A DNA stretch of 64,000 nt from Chaetomium olivaceum (lineage: Eukaryota; Ascomycota; Sordariomycetes; Sordariales; Chaetomiaceae), in contig JAYWVB010000051.1 of assembly GCA_039881045.1 (NCBI GenBank), positions 62,001 through 126,000 on the forward strand, read 5' to 3'. Positions 32,818-45,965 of this stretch are shown piece by piece; position 1 is the first letter of the stretch, and every line of letters starts with the position of its first letter. A program made the translations under genes and the position numbers. A model generated the notes under the pieces. It was not told the origin of the DNA and did no database searches. It saw only the letters and a program-made list of their open reading frames with translations.

Positions 32818-34882
32818 CAGAACAATGGGAAGGCGGGGACAGCTTGACGCGCGGAAACTAGACACCAGTGCTTCACGGCATACGGTCTGTATGACTCGTC
32901 TGGGGTAGTACTGCTGGGCATACCCGTCCTGATAGTGGTCGAGCGAGTTGAGGGTGAGCGGTAAACATTTTGTGATATGACAATGGGGAACAAGGATCGA
33001 TATCTCGTTTTTGCGAGTAGCCGTGGGAATAGACTATGTCAGAGTTTGGTCTCATAACGATAAAATGATGATTCATTTCAAAGCAAACAAGCCATGGTGA
33101 AGAATACGAAACGAAACGGAAACACGAGGGACACGTCAACGCACACCCACTCCGTAAACCCACTCCGTAACGCAAGCCACTGAAGGTAGCTCATGTCCCA
33201 TAACCCGTCTAGGATTGTTTGAACCCACCTCGCTGAAGAATGCTCAGTATTATTGTCCAGTGACACGGGTGTGTTCTGGTTAGGCCAAGGGGGGACATCA
33301 TGATAGTGAGAAATCCGAGCTGCCTATTGGCAAGAGGCAGGAGATGGAATCAACAAGCCCAGGAAAGCGTAGCTTGTTCGTAAGATCTTCTTTTAGACAC
33401 TCCAAGCTCTCAACTTTCCAGACGGGGACGAAATAATTCAGTTCCACCACACATCGCGAGCAACATGAATAGGGGACTTACACCATATCCTTGCCATGGG
33501 AAATCCTACTGTTTGCACCACGCTCAAAAGATTAGCTACAGAGCCCTGTTATGCTAGAGCCTTCTTCATATCCCCAAGTCAATGGCCACGATGAGCTCTT
33601 CCAAGCGGGCTCACTAATCCCAACGGATGGCCATCAGCTTCTTGCGGAGGATTGGAAAGTGCCATGTCTTTCTCGTTGGGCTTTTCCAAAGCAGTGACCC
33701 GGTAACCCCCCCTGGTTTACCCTTTTGTGATCTCCCCAACCAATACCAAACTCTCCGCACTGCACCTATCCCCATCGACATCCACTACAGCAAACTAGCC
33801 ATCTCCGCGCACACCCTCTAGCCCAAAGAAACCGAACGCCGAAAGAAAACAAGTCCATGTAAAAGAAAAGTAGAAACATAACAAAGAAGAAAGGATGGAG
33901 GTAGGCCCTAGATGGAGGGAAAAGATGGAAAATGAGAACAGAGTAAAAAAAGTGTGTAAATAGAGTAAAAGATATTCTCTATTAGACTTCAGGAAACTTT
34001 TGTTTCGTTTCTACAACCCGAACTTTCACCACTTATAATCCGGCTTCTTTTACCCATGCGGTGGCGCACAACTCCGACTCCCTACAGCGCCGTTACAAGC
34101 TGCCACCAAACGAGCGGGGGACTCGACCCGAAACAACGGGCCAAACCCGGAGGACGTCACCCGGGCCATACTTCTTCCACAGTAATCGACACCCAACACC
34201 CGCCCTCACGCCCGGCAAACCCTTTCGCCCCCCTCGCACAATCAACGCTCAGTCCCAGCAAATGAACTTGAATACCCAGGCAGTGGGCAGTACCTAAGGC
34301 ACCACCAACCAGCAAACCATCACCACTCACACTCACTCCTCATCCAAACCAAAACCCTGTTCTCCCTCGAGGAGTTGGGCACACCCAGTTTGCCAGGAAC
34401 AGCTTAAGGTAGCCAGTCAGGACAAACGGTGGGCACGTGGTTGGAGAGAAAGGGAGGGGTTTAGTGCGGGGTGGAGGTGAGAGGGGTTCCATTGTAAGCT
34501 TTAAGGAGAGGGGTGGGATGCAGCGGACGAGACACCTCCAGGTATGGGGGTGTGGTGGAAGTTTGGAATGGGTATGCTGGCTGTGGTGGTGATGGGCACG
34601 ATGATGATGGGAATCCAAAGAGAGGTTGGGTATTTTGGGCGACGACGACGCGCGTGCCGCCGGCGTGGCCGGCCGAGGCGTTGTTTGCAGAGTACCGGTG
34701 GTGGTGGGTCGGTCGGGGTAGAGGGTTGTGTCGAATCGGGGTTGAGTCTGGAGATGTGAGTTTGGATTAGGGATTCGATTGACAGAGCTGAAAGCTCTTG
34801 ACTGTTTTGGGTGTTTAGCTTTGGGTTGCGACTTGCTTATTTGCTGTCACATTGACGTTGATAGAACCTGTCTGGCAGCGCC
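32818..34882. other. Intergenic region, no supported gene
   Basis: Nothing recognisable is encoded. An A/G-rich stretch at about 33830-33970 and a C/A-rich stretch at 34180-34350 stand out. Upstream sequence of the WxWCxxC-repeat gene is at the right end. Confidence 0.5.
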
Positions 34883-35534
34883 ATGTACACCGTGTCATAC
34901 GACGCCAGCTCGCCCGGCCAGGAGTCGTGGAAGTGGTGCGAGAAATGCCAAGTCCTCTCTTACACCGGCAAGACCATTGGTCCTTGCCAGATCGGCGGCC
35001 AGCACGACGTCGCTGGTAGCGGTAACTATCGGCTTGCCTCATCGGGCGGCGGCGAGAGTCCGTGGCGGTGGTGCAACAAATGCGAGGGCCTAAGCTGACA
35101 GGCTGGACCCTGCACGGCGAGCGGCAGCCACGAGTACACCGGCAGCGGCGACTACCGCATTTGCAAGAATGGAGATCCGCGAGCACAGGCGGACATTGGG
35201 CAGGATGATTGGCGCTGGTGCAAAAATTGTTCGCTGCTCTGCTTCAACGGCAACACCAAAAGCCCGGCCGGTGGCCCCCACATTGACCCCGGAAGCGGCA
35301 ACTATAAGCTCGTCCACGGGGCGGTGCCGGCAAACACGCAGGGCGGGTGGAAGAAGTGCAAGAAGTGCTACACCCTAGCCTACAAGGGGCCAGCACACGG
35401 GCTGGAGTTGGTGTTCGCGGTGCCAGCAGTTGTGATGTTCTGGCGGCGCCTCGACGGGAAGGTGCCCTAGCCTGCCGACTGGTGGCCATACCACGTCGGG
35501 CTCGGGCAATTATTCGGTGTCGTATGTGGCTTGA
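34883..35534 (+). pseudogene. Broken gene of WxWCxxC tandem repeats
   Basis: From ATG 34883 the frame encodes about 40-residue repeats with the pattern W-x-W-C-x-x-C-x-x-L-x-[YF]-x-G ... G-P-C ... G-G-x-H ... G-S-G-N-Y-x-L. Clear copies are ESWKWCEKCQVLSYTG, PWRWCNKCEGLS, DWRWCKNCSLL, WKKCKKCYTLAYKG, and, in another frame, WSWCSRCQQL with a final TTSGSGNYSVSYVA. TGA codons occur at 35096-35098 and just after CQQL near 35430, and a frame change lies near 35390. CxxC pairs may bind metal or form disulfides; the GSGNY ends suggest a beta-propeller or lectin-like repeat protein (inference). There is no signal peptide. It could be a decayed gene or another victim of indels; two stops make decay more likely here than elsewhere. 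Confidence 0.6.
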
Positions 35535-35876
35535 TGTTGATTGGCTTTGAGGAAATGGTGTTTCGGGTCCTTTCGGCCTTTTAAGCCCAGGCCAAGGAGA
35601 GATTTCGGGATGTTTTGGCTTTGAACTTTTGAAGTCCAGGTGGGCAAGAAATCAAGATTCCGGTAGTCAAGTCGATAGCCCATTTAGGTAGATTCTAGGC
35701 CAAATTCGATATGTTGCCGAGCCCCGAGACCGCTTTGCCTATGATTCTCAATACTTTTGCTAATGTGGCATGTTTGTGCCACGATGTGTGGGTGTGTGGG
35801 TGTGTGCATGCTATCGGCCGCCGTCGGTTGTGTCGTTGAGGTTGAGATGTCCGCATGCAAAATTCCCACAGTCCAT

Positions 35877-35989
35877 GGCAAGGTGGCCGAGCGGTCTAAG
35901 GCGCCAGGTTCAGGAACACCTGAATTAGCGAATCTCATAGATTTCCTGGTCTCAGTAATGGGGCGTGAGTTCGAATCTCACCCTTGTCA
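35877..35989 (+). tRNA. tRNA-Leu(CAG) with intron
   Basis: The acceptor stem GGCAAGG pairs with CCTTGTC (one G-U). The D-arm GCCGAGCGGTCTAAGGC is a Leu-type sequence. The anticodon stem CCAGG pairs with CCTGG, and the loop reads TTCAGG with anticodon CAG. An intron of about 30 bases starts one base 3' of the anticodon, the usual nuclear position. A long variable arm and a canonical T-arm (GTGAGTTCGAATCTCAC) follow. CCA is not encoded. Confidence 0.88.
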
Positions 35990-37344
35990 CAGAACTTTTG
36001 CCGTTCTGCTGCGGGTCGAGCAAATTTTTGGTCCACCTTCTAGAAAGAATCCAGCTCGGGGGTTGCGTTCCAAATGTGGGTTCGAGGCTCGGCTGCAGTG
36101 GCACGGCCTCGGCCTCGGCTTGCGTTTCATGCGAGGTTGTAACTCGGGGTTGCAGATGCAGATGCGGGTGCAGATATGTAGATACATAGATGCCTAGGGA
36201 GATATGTATGTCATCATGTCCCCTGCGTCTTCTTGTCGCAGAAAGACGGGAATGTTGGGCTCGATGGTTGGTAGAAGGAATGAAACCTGACACACTTGAT
36301 ACCCGACTTGATGTATGTTTTTGTCAAGACATGCGGGCTGTTGTCGTCTCTTTCCGGTTGATGCCAAGCATGGAACTGTAGAAAGGAAATTAGTATGTAC
36401 AGAATACACAATCTGTACTCCGTAGTCGAAAGTGTTCCATGTACATGCACAAGTAATAAACGAAGTTTGCAGTGAAGTCAAGTGTGGGTCGTAGCAAGCC
36501 GCTCCGAGCCGGTCTGAAACATCAGATAAATTCCGAAAACAGAGGCCGGCTTGGTGAATCAAGTGTCCCCTAGGTTCCCAATCTGAGATGCGATGCTTGA
36601 TGCGACCCCATGGCCCGTGCATTGCGGGAGGAACATCGCTGTATCGGGTTTTTGAGCCAGGGCCAAGGCGGCGAGGCTCAGGTACGGCTGCCTGAGCCAA
36701 TGACAGCCCTGCGGTTGACGCTTCCTTTAATTGGCTCTGGCGCCACAGCTGCGACTTCTCGATTGGGACGATCGAAATTAAAACACGTCGCGGTTGCTCA
36801 GGGGGGGCAACCACGAGGCTCGCTCACTCTGGCAACATCCAACTGAAGAACGCTGACAGGTGCCCAGCATCGGTCGGTCGCCGGGGAGCAAGGCCAATTT
36901 CTCGGTTTCCCTCTCCTTTGTCATGCGAGTGGCCCTTCGTTCATTACAGATCCCGTACTTCGTACACGCGCACATAGCGCACATAGGCGCGCAGCACACA
37001 CTCGCACACACGCTCGTTACAGTCGCTCATTTCTATCGCTTTTTTTCGCATGAACAAATTAACAAGCCGCGACAAGGTCCCACGTCGCAGCCAGCCAGCG
37101 CAGCCAGCGCAACCAGCGCTTGAGCGGTCCAGTCCGCCCTGCCCCAGCTGCTGCTATCCTCGGAGCCCCATCCACGGCCTTTGCCGGGGCGTCATCGAGG
37201 GGGGCCCGGGTTCGAGACTTCGCGGGGCCGCCTCGGCCTCTGGTGGAGCGCCTTCTCTGCTGGCTTTGACTGCTGCTGCTGCTGCTGCCGCCGCCGCTTC
37301 CGCTCCTGCTCGTCGGGCTCGAGTTTTAAGGGCCGAGCTATAGG
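35990..37344. other. Intergenic region between tRNA and zinc-finger gene
   Basis: No gene is supported. The right part (about 36970-37340) contains CACA and GCAGCCAGC repeats and CTG triplets (37270-37290), and probably is the 5' leader of the next gene. Confidence 0.5.
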
Positions 37345-40206
37345 ATGGAACCCGGTGCCAGGGGCAGGTCCCCTGTGTCCCGGCGCGTCGCACAGAAGCT
37401 GGGCGGCGACACGCTCGTTTACATTCCCTATCGCCCACGGAACGATGCAGCCTTCGCGCGGAAGACTGCAGCCGCCGACCTCGACACGGTGACCGCCCGG
37501 CACCACGATTCCGAGGCCGACCCCAGGCGACACCCCGCCGCCGCCGATGCTCTGTCCCTCTCCGGCACCACCCCGCCGAGCAGCCCGACCATGGGCAACT
37601 TCCCACCAGCCTCCAAGTCCATGACGCCAGAGTCCGCCAAGTCTAGCCGCCCTCATGTCGTCCTGATAGACACTCAGGGCAAAATGGCCACGAAGGATGG
37701 CGATGATGCTTCCTTCCGGAAGCACAACCGTGGCATTGGCTCCATCGATTCGCTCCTTTCCTCCACCACGTACGTCAACACGCAGTCCGAGTGTAGCCGT
37801 GCCGAGTCGCGCCTGTCTCGGGAAATCCGCATCGAGGTTGAGGACACGGACGGCGGCGCGCCCGTTACCCCTCACCGCAAGCCAAGGAAGCAAACCAGCA
37901 GGTGCGTACTTCTGATGTGACTTTCTCTCTCTTGGTAACAGACCTACTCACGCGTGAGACAGAATCCAACTTGCTCCGCCAAGTATGGCTAGCCATGGCG
38001 CGGCTATGACCCACAGTGAAAGTGAGGGTCCGGAGAGTGAGGATGAGGAAGCTAGGCTGGTTGACGAGATCTCATCTTGGGTCCTGAGGCACACCTTTGG
38101 CAAGGACATGGATGACTGCGCTGCCCCGCTGTTAGTCTGGGACTGCACATACCGCTACCTTCAAGAACTCTGGACCGCATCCCACGAGGGAAACCTCGGG
38201 TTTACTCAATCGACGTCTGGCCACGGCACTCCGTCACCCCACTACGGCGGTACCCCGGGTCCCGGGGGCGGTGATCAACAAAACGCCGGGCAACACGGGA
38301 AAGGGAAGAGGAAGGCAGATGGGGGCAGCGATGATGGAAGCGGGTTCGGTGGCCGAGACAACCAAGGAAACGAAGAGAGAGATATTTCTCCGGCCTCGCA
38401 GGCATACAGCGCCAAAGGGAACACGACCAACTTCAGCTGTCCTTACCGGAAACGCAACCCCCTACGATTCAACGTGCGAGACTATTACGTCTGCGCCACA
38501 CATTCTTTTGCCGACATGTCCCAACTGAAGTGAGTTTATTAACAGATCTCAGGACTAGACTTCTCCGCTAACCTCACCACAGAAAACATATCCGCGCGCA
38601 CCATCCTCCCGTTCAAAGAAATGCTGGCCTTTTCCATTGCCCTAGATGCGGCCAGGGCTTCGTCTCGAAGACCGATTTGGATTCGCATCTACGCCAGGTG
38701 GAGGTTTGCCACGTCTCATTTGATAGCGGCGGCGCGGACCCCGAAGATGGTATTACCCAAAAGATCATCTCATCGTTGGAAGCCAGGAGCCTGAAAGCCA
38801 AGATCGACAACTGGAATGCACTTTGGAAACTCCTTTTCCCAGCTGATCGAACTATTCCCGACGCAGGTAAGCACTATCGCGTGACTCCCATCGACCCATC
38901 GCGTCTAACCAGAACAGTGTTCGTCCCGGTTATGGAAATATACGACTTTGTTGCAGAGTCGAAGAAATTCCTGGCTGTGTTGAGCGATCTTCTCGGCCTT
39001 CAGTACCATCACGTTCTTGAAGGAGCCAACCAGGTGATGAATGTCGAGCTCAAGATTCGCCAAGGCATTGAACGGAGCACGGGGTCGATCTACAACTGGA
39101 TCGAAACCGTCGTACAGGATTGGGAGCAGAGGATAGCAGGAACCGTGTCGCTTTTTACGAGTTCGGCCATCAGCCAGCCGGCCACGAGCGACAGTTGGGC
39201 TTCCACCCCTCGTCTTCCCCCTTCCCCAGCACCGACAACCACTGTTGTGCCCGGCAATCCGGCCACCGCCACGAACACCTTGCCCGGGGCTGAGAGCCCC
39301 GGCGCTCCACCTTCCGCCAGTATCAGGGGCACGTCTGCGAGAAGACGTCCCAATCCAGCGCCCAAGCGGATCAAGAGGCCCGAGATCCTGCCCAAGGCCG
39401 CAGCACCAACCCAAATACCGCTGCCAATACAACGAGCACGGACACCTCAGTCGCAGGCAAGAGTCGTTAGCAATGCTTTCAGACCGCCTCCCACGGTTCT
39501 CCCAAGCCAGTCGGTTTCCTTGGCGCCATCTACCACTCAGGGTCTCAACCCAGGCCAACCGTATCATACGAGCTGGGAAAACCCGGCGGTGACAGTGACC
39601 ACCGCCTATCCTGTGCCCTACACCACTCCAGGTGATGTTTTCCAGCATCCGGCAATGACACCGGGCCACTACGGCTCCATCCATCCAAATCAATTGGACG
39701 TTCAAGCCGCTGCATATATGGGATCGGAGCAATCTGAAACCATGTCGCCCGACGCAATGCAGCCTGATGTTGACCCGCGCCCACAGTCAGCAGCCACCAT
39801 GCATGCAAACCGGCTAACCATGTCCACGACTCCAAGATCCTCTCTCGCTAGCCTTCTCTGGAATCGCGACGAGAACCGGGATTCGAGCCAAACGCTAGTG
39901 GAAGCACATCCGACAGGGAGGTGCGCCAATATGTACTGTCCGAGCTGCAACAAGACCATGCCGGATGATATGGCCGCGCAGCCGTCCCCCGTCGGCATAC
40001 ATCCCGTCACGGGGGCTCCGCACCATCACGTTTTTCATACTGCGGGCCCGGGACAAGGGGGACCGTTTCAACCGTCCCCTAGCCCCAACGACGTACACGG
40101 ATTTACGGACCAAGTGGAATGGTACGCCGTAGGGGGAGGACATGGAACTGGGGGTAATGATAATATGTTTGGAGGAGGACACCACGGGCCGCGGGAGGGG
40201 TACTAG
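37345..40206 (+). CDS. C2H2-type zinc-finger protein, possible transcription regulator
   Basis: Exons are 37345-37901, 37963-38529, 38583-38866 and 38918-40206; the third intron (51 bases, GTAAGC/ACAG) is also in frame if retained. A disordered, Ser/Pro-rich N-terminus and a short acidic patch (SESEGPESEDEEARL) lead to a zinc-finger block: CPYRKRNPLRFN, then C-ATHSFADMSQLKKHIRAHH, then FHCPRCGQGFVSKTDLDSHLR-x5-C. This paired C2H2/C2HC arrangement is widespread in filamentous fungi and presumably nuclear. A helical stretch of about 150 residues (WNALWKLLFP, IYDFVAESKKFLAVLSDLLGL) follows. The C-terminal half is Pro/Thr/Ser-rich with a late CxxC (MYCPSCNKTM). Targets are unknown. Confidence 0.78.
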
Positions 40207-41165
40207 CACGGGGCTAGTACGTGTCTGTTTTGACTAATGGGGAGCAGGAAAAAGGGGTTTTCTTTGTCTGGATACCATATTTGTTCATGTATACTAACAA
40301 AATAAGAAGGACTTTGTACTAATGTAATGCCAGATGCAACAAACTTGGAGGGTGAGAGTCGGGGGACATTATATACACAGGACAGGGAGTGGCAGGGCAG
40401 GTGATACGGCACACTGCACGAGGTTATGAATGATGTATCCATTAGCTTTTTGTATGATCTGTCTTAGATCTTTTAGCGTTGCTTAGTGGCAGAAGTGTAG
40501 CCCTAGGTAGATGTAATTATAGTGTGTATCTGAGGGACCATGCGACTGATGTGTCTTGCATTTCCCACCCCCTCATCCTTAACTGAAAAGCCCGATGGGG
40601 CGAGGGAGGTAGGGCGAGGGAGGTGGTGCATTCCGCCAGTTCTCTTTTAACGTTGTCAGATTGGATCACCGACCCTTCATCGGTCGAGCGTAGGTAGGTA
40701 GGTCGTGTCATGGAGCTAGACTACAGCAATATGCACAACGACAAGGCACAGACAGTCAAATCACCAAGTATCATTTCATGTCCCATACTACCTACCATAA
40801 ACTCATGTCTCCCTTCATAGCAAACCATTACAAACCCACCCAGCGCTGGCATATTCTAGAAACATCAAAAAAGCCAAAAAGACACATCACAATGCCCACA
40901 ACACGCAAGAATGATTGCTCATCAATGTCCAATGTCCGTCTCTCCACCTCTAAAATCAAGCAATAAACAGAACTGGGGGAGGGTTGGGTAAATGCATACG
41001 TAGAGTAGACATGGCGGAACTCTACGAGAAGACCACAACGGTCCCGGTCCCCCATCCCACCCTTCGAACCGCGAGCCGGCCTTCCCAGTTAGGAAGACAA
41101 TAGTGCCGTTGCGATCTTCGAGGAGCTCTTGGCCTTCGTGCTTACAACGGACGGTAAGCAAAGCC
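40207..41165. other. Convergent 3' intergenic region
   Basis: This lies between the 3' ends of the zinc-finger and TRP channel genes. No gene is supported. TAGGTAGGTAGG occurs at about 40690-40705. Confidence 0.5.
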
Positions 41166-43557
41166 TCAAACCGCAGGGCTGACATCCGCCAAACCACGGT
41201 TCCGCTGCGCCTGCAGGGCAATGACCAGGTCTGTCAGGCGGTCGATCTTGGCGGAGAGGTCGGCGATGCGGTCCTCGACTTCGGATGACGGCTCGTGGCG
41301 CGCCGAGGACGATGCCGATGGCTCCGAGGCCATCATGGCTAGGGTGGAGCTGGTGGAGGCGGTAGCGTGGGGCGGTGGCGGGGGGGGAGCGTAAGCGTGG
41401 ACGCGGAGGAGAGGTCAGCGCGTAGGGAGGACGGTTGTGTTTGGTGGTGCTGCTGCTGGTGCTGGTGTTGGTGCTGCAGCCTCCGGGCGGGGTTCGGGCT
41501 GGCGATGGTGGCGTGGCGCGGGCCGCGGAAGCCGGTGTACTGCGTCCCTTTACCGGCGGTGCCGTGCAACCACTCGTAGAATTCGATCGCGGCGACGATG
41601 GGCAGGTGTGTTGCCTTGAGAAGCAGGATGCGGGCCTTGCGGAATTTGTTGTCCGAAGGGAGGAACAGGCGCAGCGGACGGAAGATGACGAGGGCGAGGA
41701 GATTGAAGGGCGGGTAGAAGTGGGTGAGGCGGTTGGAGGTAGAAGCCTCCAAGACGTAAACGCTGTAGACGTAGAGATACTCCTCGCGGGCGTGGGTGAT
41801 GACGCGTGAAAACGAGTTGGAGAGCATACCAGTCAGGGAGCCCGTCAGGAGAATGGAGCTGAGCATAACGAAGAGAATCATGAGGGGTGGGCCGAAGATG
41901 GGGTCGATGTTGTACATAATGTCGAAGCCCACAGTACTCGAGCCAAAGAAAATCCGGGTCAAGAAGCCGGCCATGTGGTTGAGGGAATAGGCATCGCGGC
42001 CCACAAGGGAGAAGGTGGTGAGGAACCCGAGGTAGATGATGACAACAAGCACCATAAACTTGAGGAAATCCTTGCCCATTTCCTTTAAGCAAGGAATCAG
42101 GGTCTAGGCTGGTTAGCTTTGTCGTAATGAATCCCGGAAATGTAACTTACCCCCCAGTACGGGCTCAGGCTGAGGATAGAAAACACACGGGGCACCATGA
42201 AGAGCGCTTCGAGAGCCAGAACGTCAAAAGCGAGGTCAACAAGGCGAGCGTTGTTGGTTTCCAATCCGACGACCCCTACTAAGGTCAGTGACAAGGCAGG
42301 GAGTCAGGCCAGCGGTAGAATGACGTACGCAGAATAAAGTACGTAAAGCCGATTCCTATCATGGCCATGTCGAAAATATTCTAGATCCGTGTCAGTTTTT
42401 ACCCCCAAACTAACTTGACCAATTACAATACCTACCCAAACATCAGCAGCATAGAAGATTGACCCAGCATCTATCCATTCGCTCAGCTCGTCGTAAGCAA
42501 ATGCGGCAAGCCAAAGACACAGAAAGACCTCCAGCGTAGTGATGCGCGTAGGGTCCCGCTCCATCAACACGGCGTAGTAAAGGAATAGGAAGCTGGCGAA
42601 GAAGAGGACCTCAAAGGATTTAAGGTACTTGGGAACGCGGAGACGAGAGAAAGGGTCAGCGGTGGTGGGCTTGTAGAAGCGCGGCTTTTTTACTGAGTGC
42701 ACGGAGAGGGAATCCCAGAAGATGATGTCGCCGTTCCATATCCCCGTGATAATCTTCTGAACGACCGCCTGGCTGAGGAAGCGCTTCGCGTCAGCAATGG
42801 CGGCGATCTCGAGGGCGTTGAGGTTGGTGAAGTGCGCCGTAGGGTCATCCTCCTCCTCGTCGTCGTCCATGTCGGCTGTCATGCTCATGGTGAGGCGCGA
42901 GATGGAATTCAGAAGCATATTGCGTTTGTTGGCCCCTGACGGGCTGAAAGCCTGGCGGGCTGAGCTTGCGGTGTCACGAAAGGCCTGGCCGAGGAGAGAG
43001 CTGCGCTCATCAACAGCCTCCTCATCGGTGGGACTCGTTTCTACGTCCTTGGGGTCAGGAATCTCGTAGAGACAATAGTCTACAACCTCCCTCTCAGACA
43101 GATGGGTGAGAAAGCGCCAGGCCACAATTTCGCAGGCGTTGGCCCGGGCCTCGTGCAGCGCCTTGTCTTCTGTAATGGCGCCGTAATGCCATCTTAGCGC
43201 TCTGTAAAGTTATCAGCGTACTGCCTAGGTCAAGGTAAGACGGTGACACAAGAATCATGGCACTTACAGCAAAGCGTTCACAATGGCGGGGTGAGTGCAA
43301 TTGCGGCCCAGGTGGTCGACCAGATTAGGCAGGCCGTCTCCGAGACCAGTAGTCCTGAGCTGCTCAAAGGTTACAGGCAGATGAACGATACTGGCAATAT
43401 AGACGGATAGTTTCTTGACTAGCACTCGGAAGCAGTCGTCGTCCTGGATGTCGGGGAGTTCCGCAACCCGGCGCTCTTGGCGGTGGAAACCCGTGGGAGA
43501 AGGGGTTCGCAGTGGTTCTGAACCCTGTGCAGGTCGCGACTTGACGCGGATCGGCAT
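41166..43557 (-). CDS. YVC1: Vacuolar TRP-type cation channel (YVC1/TRPY-like)
   Basis: Five exons: 43557-43268, 43201-42436, 42380-42329, 42275-42151, and 42103 to the stop. This is a TRPY channel that releases Ca from the vacuole. The long cytosolic N-terminus (VKKLSVYIASIVHLPVTFEQLR) is a conserved start. Six hydrophobic segments follow, including VLFFASFLFLYYAVLM, TTLEVFLCLWLAAFAYDE, FDMAMIGIGFTYFIL and FLKFMVLVVIIYLGFLTTF, then the pore region with FFGSSTVGFD and GPPLMILFVMLSSILLTG. Acidic residues in the linker (DMDDDEEEDD) and after the pore are family features. A run of eight G (41380-41387 on the + strand) changes the frame: as read, the gene stops at 41339; with one base changed, a Pro/Ser linker leads to a coiled coil (VEDRIADLSAKIDRLTDLVI) and stop at 41166. 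Confidence 0.87.
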
Positions 43558-44724
43558 TGTAACTCGGCAACTCGGTAGTTAACAGTCCAATAGGTTGCCG
43601 CAAACAAGGTACGAAAGGAAAAAAAAAGAATAATTCCGTAAATGAGACTCGGCCCGGCTCCTCGGGTCCTGTCACCACCGAGTGTGAGGGAAGGGAAGGA
43701 GGAGGAGGAGGCTCCGATGAAAGAGGGGGATGGATCTTGCCTTAACTGGAATGTGATGTCGTCGTCAGGCAGTTGAATGGCGGGGGTCCATGAAACTGTT
43801 TGTTGGAGAATCCCGGCACGGGCTGGACCTGAGGGGGCTGCTGCAACCTGCGCCTTCCCCGTCTCGGATGCTTCCTGCAGGGCCACCCGTGCCCCGCCGA
43901 CCTCCTAGGTATGAGTGGGCGGATTGGGTGCCCCCTGAGGGGAACAAACCACTGCAAGCACGCTAAAACCGCCCACCGCTAGCCGTTTCAACTTCGTCCA
44001 ATCCATTGACCATCCACATCACAAGCGCTAATCATCCCGCCGCCCTCAGGGCTCGCTGTGCATCGCGCCGTCGCCACACAAACCTGGCTTGCCTGGTCAG
44101 CTGAGCAATTGATAACGCGCGCAACGGGCAGTTCGCAACTCAGCCCGTGCTTGGATTGGCCAATCCCAATGTTTACCACCTGAAACGACCCCTCATCCCT
44201 CTGTTGGAGATTTTGGTTGATCTCCATGTGCCACTTTCCGGGTTTGTGCTAAGCCGAGGTTGGCCAACTTCAGACACCATGTTCAAAGTTACTCGAAGTC
44301 GAAATTCCGGGATGGATAACATGCTACTTGTTGTACCCAGTATTACGCAACCAATCGTTTCTATTTCCCTTTTCTCCTCTTTCTTCCAAGTCCGCCTTAT
44401 TAACTACTGAAGGATCATGTATTTTTTGCTCCTCCAAAACAGGAAACAATGTTTGGAGATTCCCCTGTTTGGAAGAGCGGGCTGTTCCCTTCCGCGGTCA
44501 AACCCGGGCCAATCTATCAGGGGGTGATTTTCCATATGTGCATGCCCCTCAGCGTAAAATCATCACCAAAAGCTGCCATGAGGAACAACTCGACAGCACT
44601 GGAGTGCAGGAGATGATGACTGGCTTGGCGAGTACTTAACGGGACGCTCTGAGCACGACGCTCAGAGCTTGTTCTAGCATTCTCTGTCGACATACTTTGG
44701 GGAATCGGATCAAGCACCACAATC
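43558..44724. promoter_or_regulatory. Divergent promoter region of TRP channel and mannanase genes
   Basis: The 1.2 kb between the divergent starts has no supported gene. An A10 tract sits at 43618-43627. Confidence 0.4.
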
Positions 44725-45965
44725 ATGAAAGCTATCTTTACTCTCGGCCTCGGCCTGTTGTCCGCAGCGCAAGCCCTGCCCTCAGCACGGGCGGCAGCCT
44801 CTTCCACTGCGGACGGGACGCGTTTCTCCATCGACGGCAAGACGGGCTACTTCGCGGGTACCAACTCGTACTGGATCGGCTTCCTGACGAACAACCAAGA
44901 CGTCGACACCACGCTCGACCACATCGCCACCTCTGGTCTCAAGATCCTGCGTGTCTGGGGTTTCAACGATGTCAACACCAAGCCCGGCGCCGGTACCGTG
45001 TGGTTCCAGCTCCTCTCCTCGTCCGGCTCCCAGATCAACACGGGCGCCGACGGCCTGCAGCGCCTCGACTATGTGGTTCAGTCGGCCGAGAAGCGCGGCG
45101 TCAAGCTGATCATCAACTTTGTCAACTTCTGGGACGACTACCGGCGGCATGAACGCCTACGTCAAGGCCTTTGGCGGCTCCAAGGAGAGCTGGTATACCA
45201 ACGCCAACGCCCAGGCTCAATACAAGAAGTACATTGAGGCCGTCGTCACCCGCTATGCCAAGTCGGACGCCGTGTTCGCGTGGGAACTGGCGAACGAGCC
45301 CCGCTGCAAGGGTTGCAGCACCGATGTCATCTACAAGTGGGCGACGGACATCTCGGCGTATATCCGGAGTCTGGATTCGAGCCACATGATCACGCTGGGC
45401 GACGAGGGCTTTGGACTGCCTGGTGACACTACCTACCCGTACCAGTACACCGAGGGTACAGACTTCGTCAAGAACCTGGGAATCAAGGATCTGGACTTTG
45501 GAACGTTCCACATGTATCCCGACAGCTGTGCGTTTCAAACTTTCACCCATTGATAATCTACCACAAACTAACAGCGTGCTAGGGGGCGTCCCGTACAACT
45601 TTGGCGAGGGCTGGATCAAGAGCCACGCCGCCGCCTGCAAGGCCGCCGGCAAGCCCTGTCTCTTGGAAGAATGTAAGAAGCCCGTCCATCCGGGTGTCTC
45701 CTCTTCCACAGGGAAACGAAGGAACAAAGGCTAACAAGAACGGTAAACAGACGGCGCCAAAGCCAGCTGCGACATCCAGAAGCCCTGGCAGCAGTCCTCG
45801 CTCGCGCTCGCCGCCAACGGCATGTCGGGCGACCTCTTCTGGCAGTGGGGCGACCAGCTGAGCTCGGGCCAGACGCACAACGACGGCAACACGGTCTACT
45901 ACGGCTCGGCGCTGGCCACGTGCCTGGTGACGGACCATGTCAAGGCTATTGAGGCCGCGTCGTAG
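44725..45965 (+). CDS. Secreted GH5 endo-beta-1,4-mannanase
   Basis: Hydrolyses beta-1,4-mannan in plant cell walls. Exons are 44725-45527, 45583-45672 and 45751-45965; both introns are phase 1 (TGG and TAC codons are rebuilt across them). The signal peptide MKAIFTLGLGLLSAAQALPS is followed directly by the catalytic barrel with no carbohydrate-binding module. Visible are YFAGTNSYWIGFL, LKILRVWGFND, acid/base WELANEPRC, FGTFHMYPDS with the active-site His/Tyr, the nucleophile PCLLEEYG, and DLFWQWGDQL. The reading frame breaks once at 45140-45142 (DDY then GGMNAYV), where one C is extra. About 370 residues, normal for GH5_7 single-domain mannanases. Confidence 0.9.
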
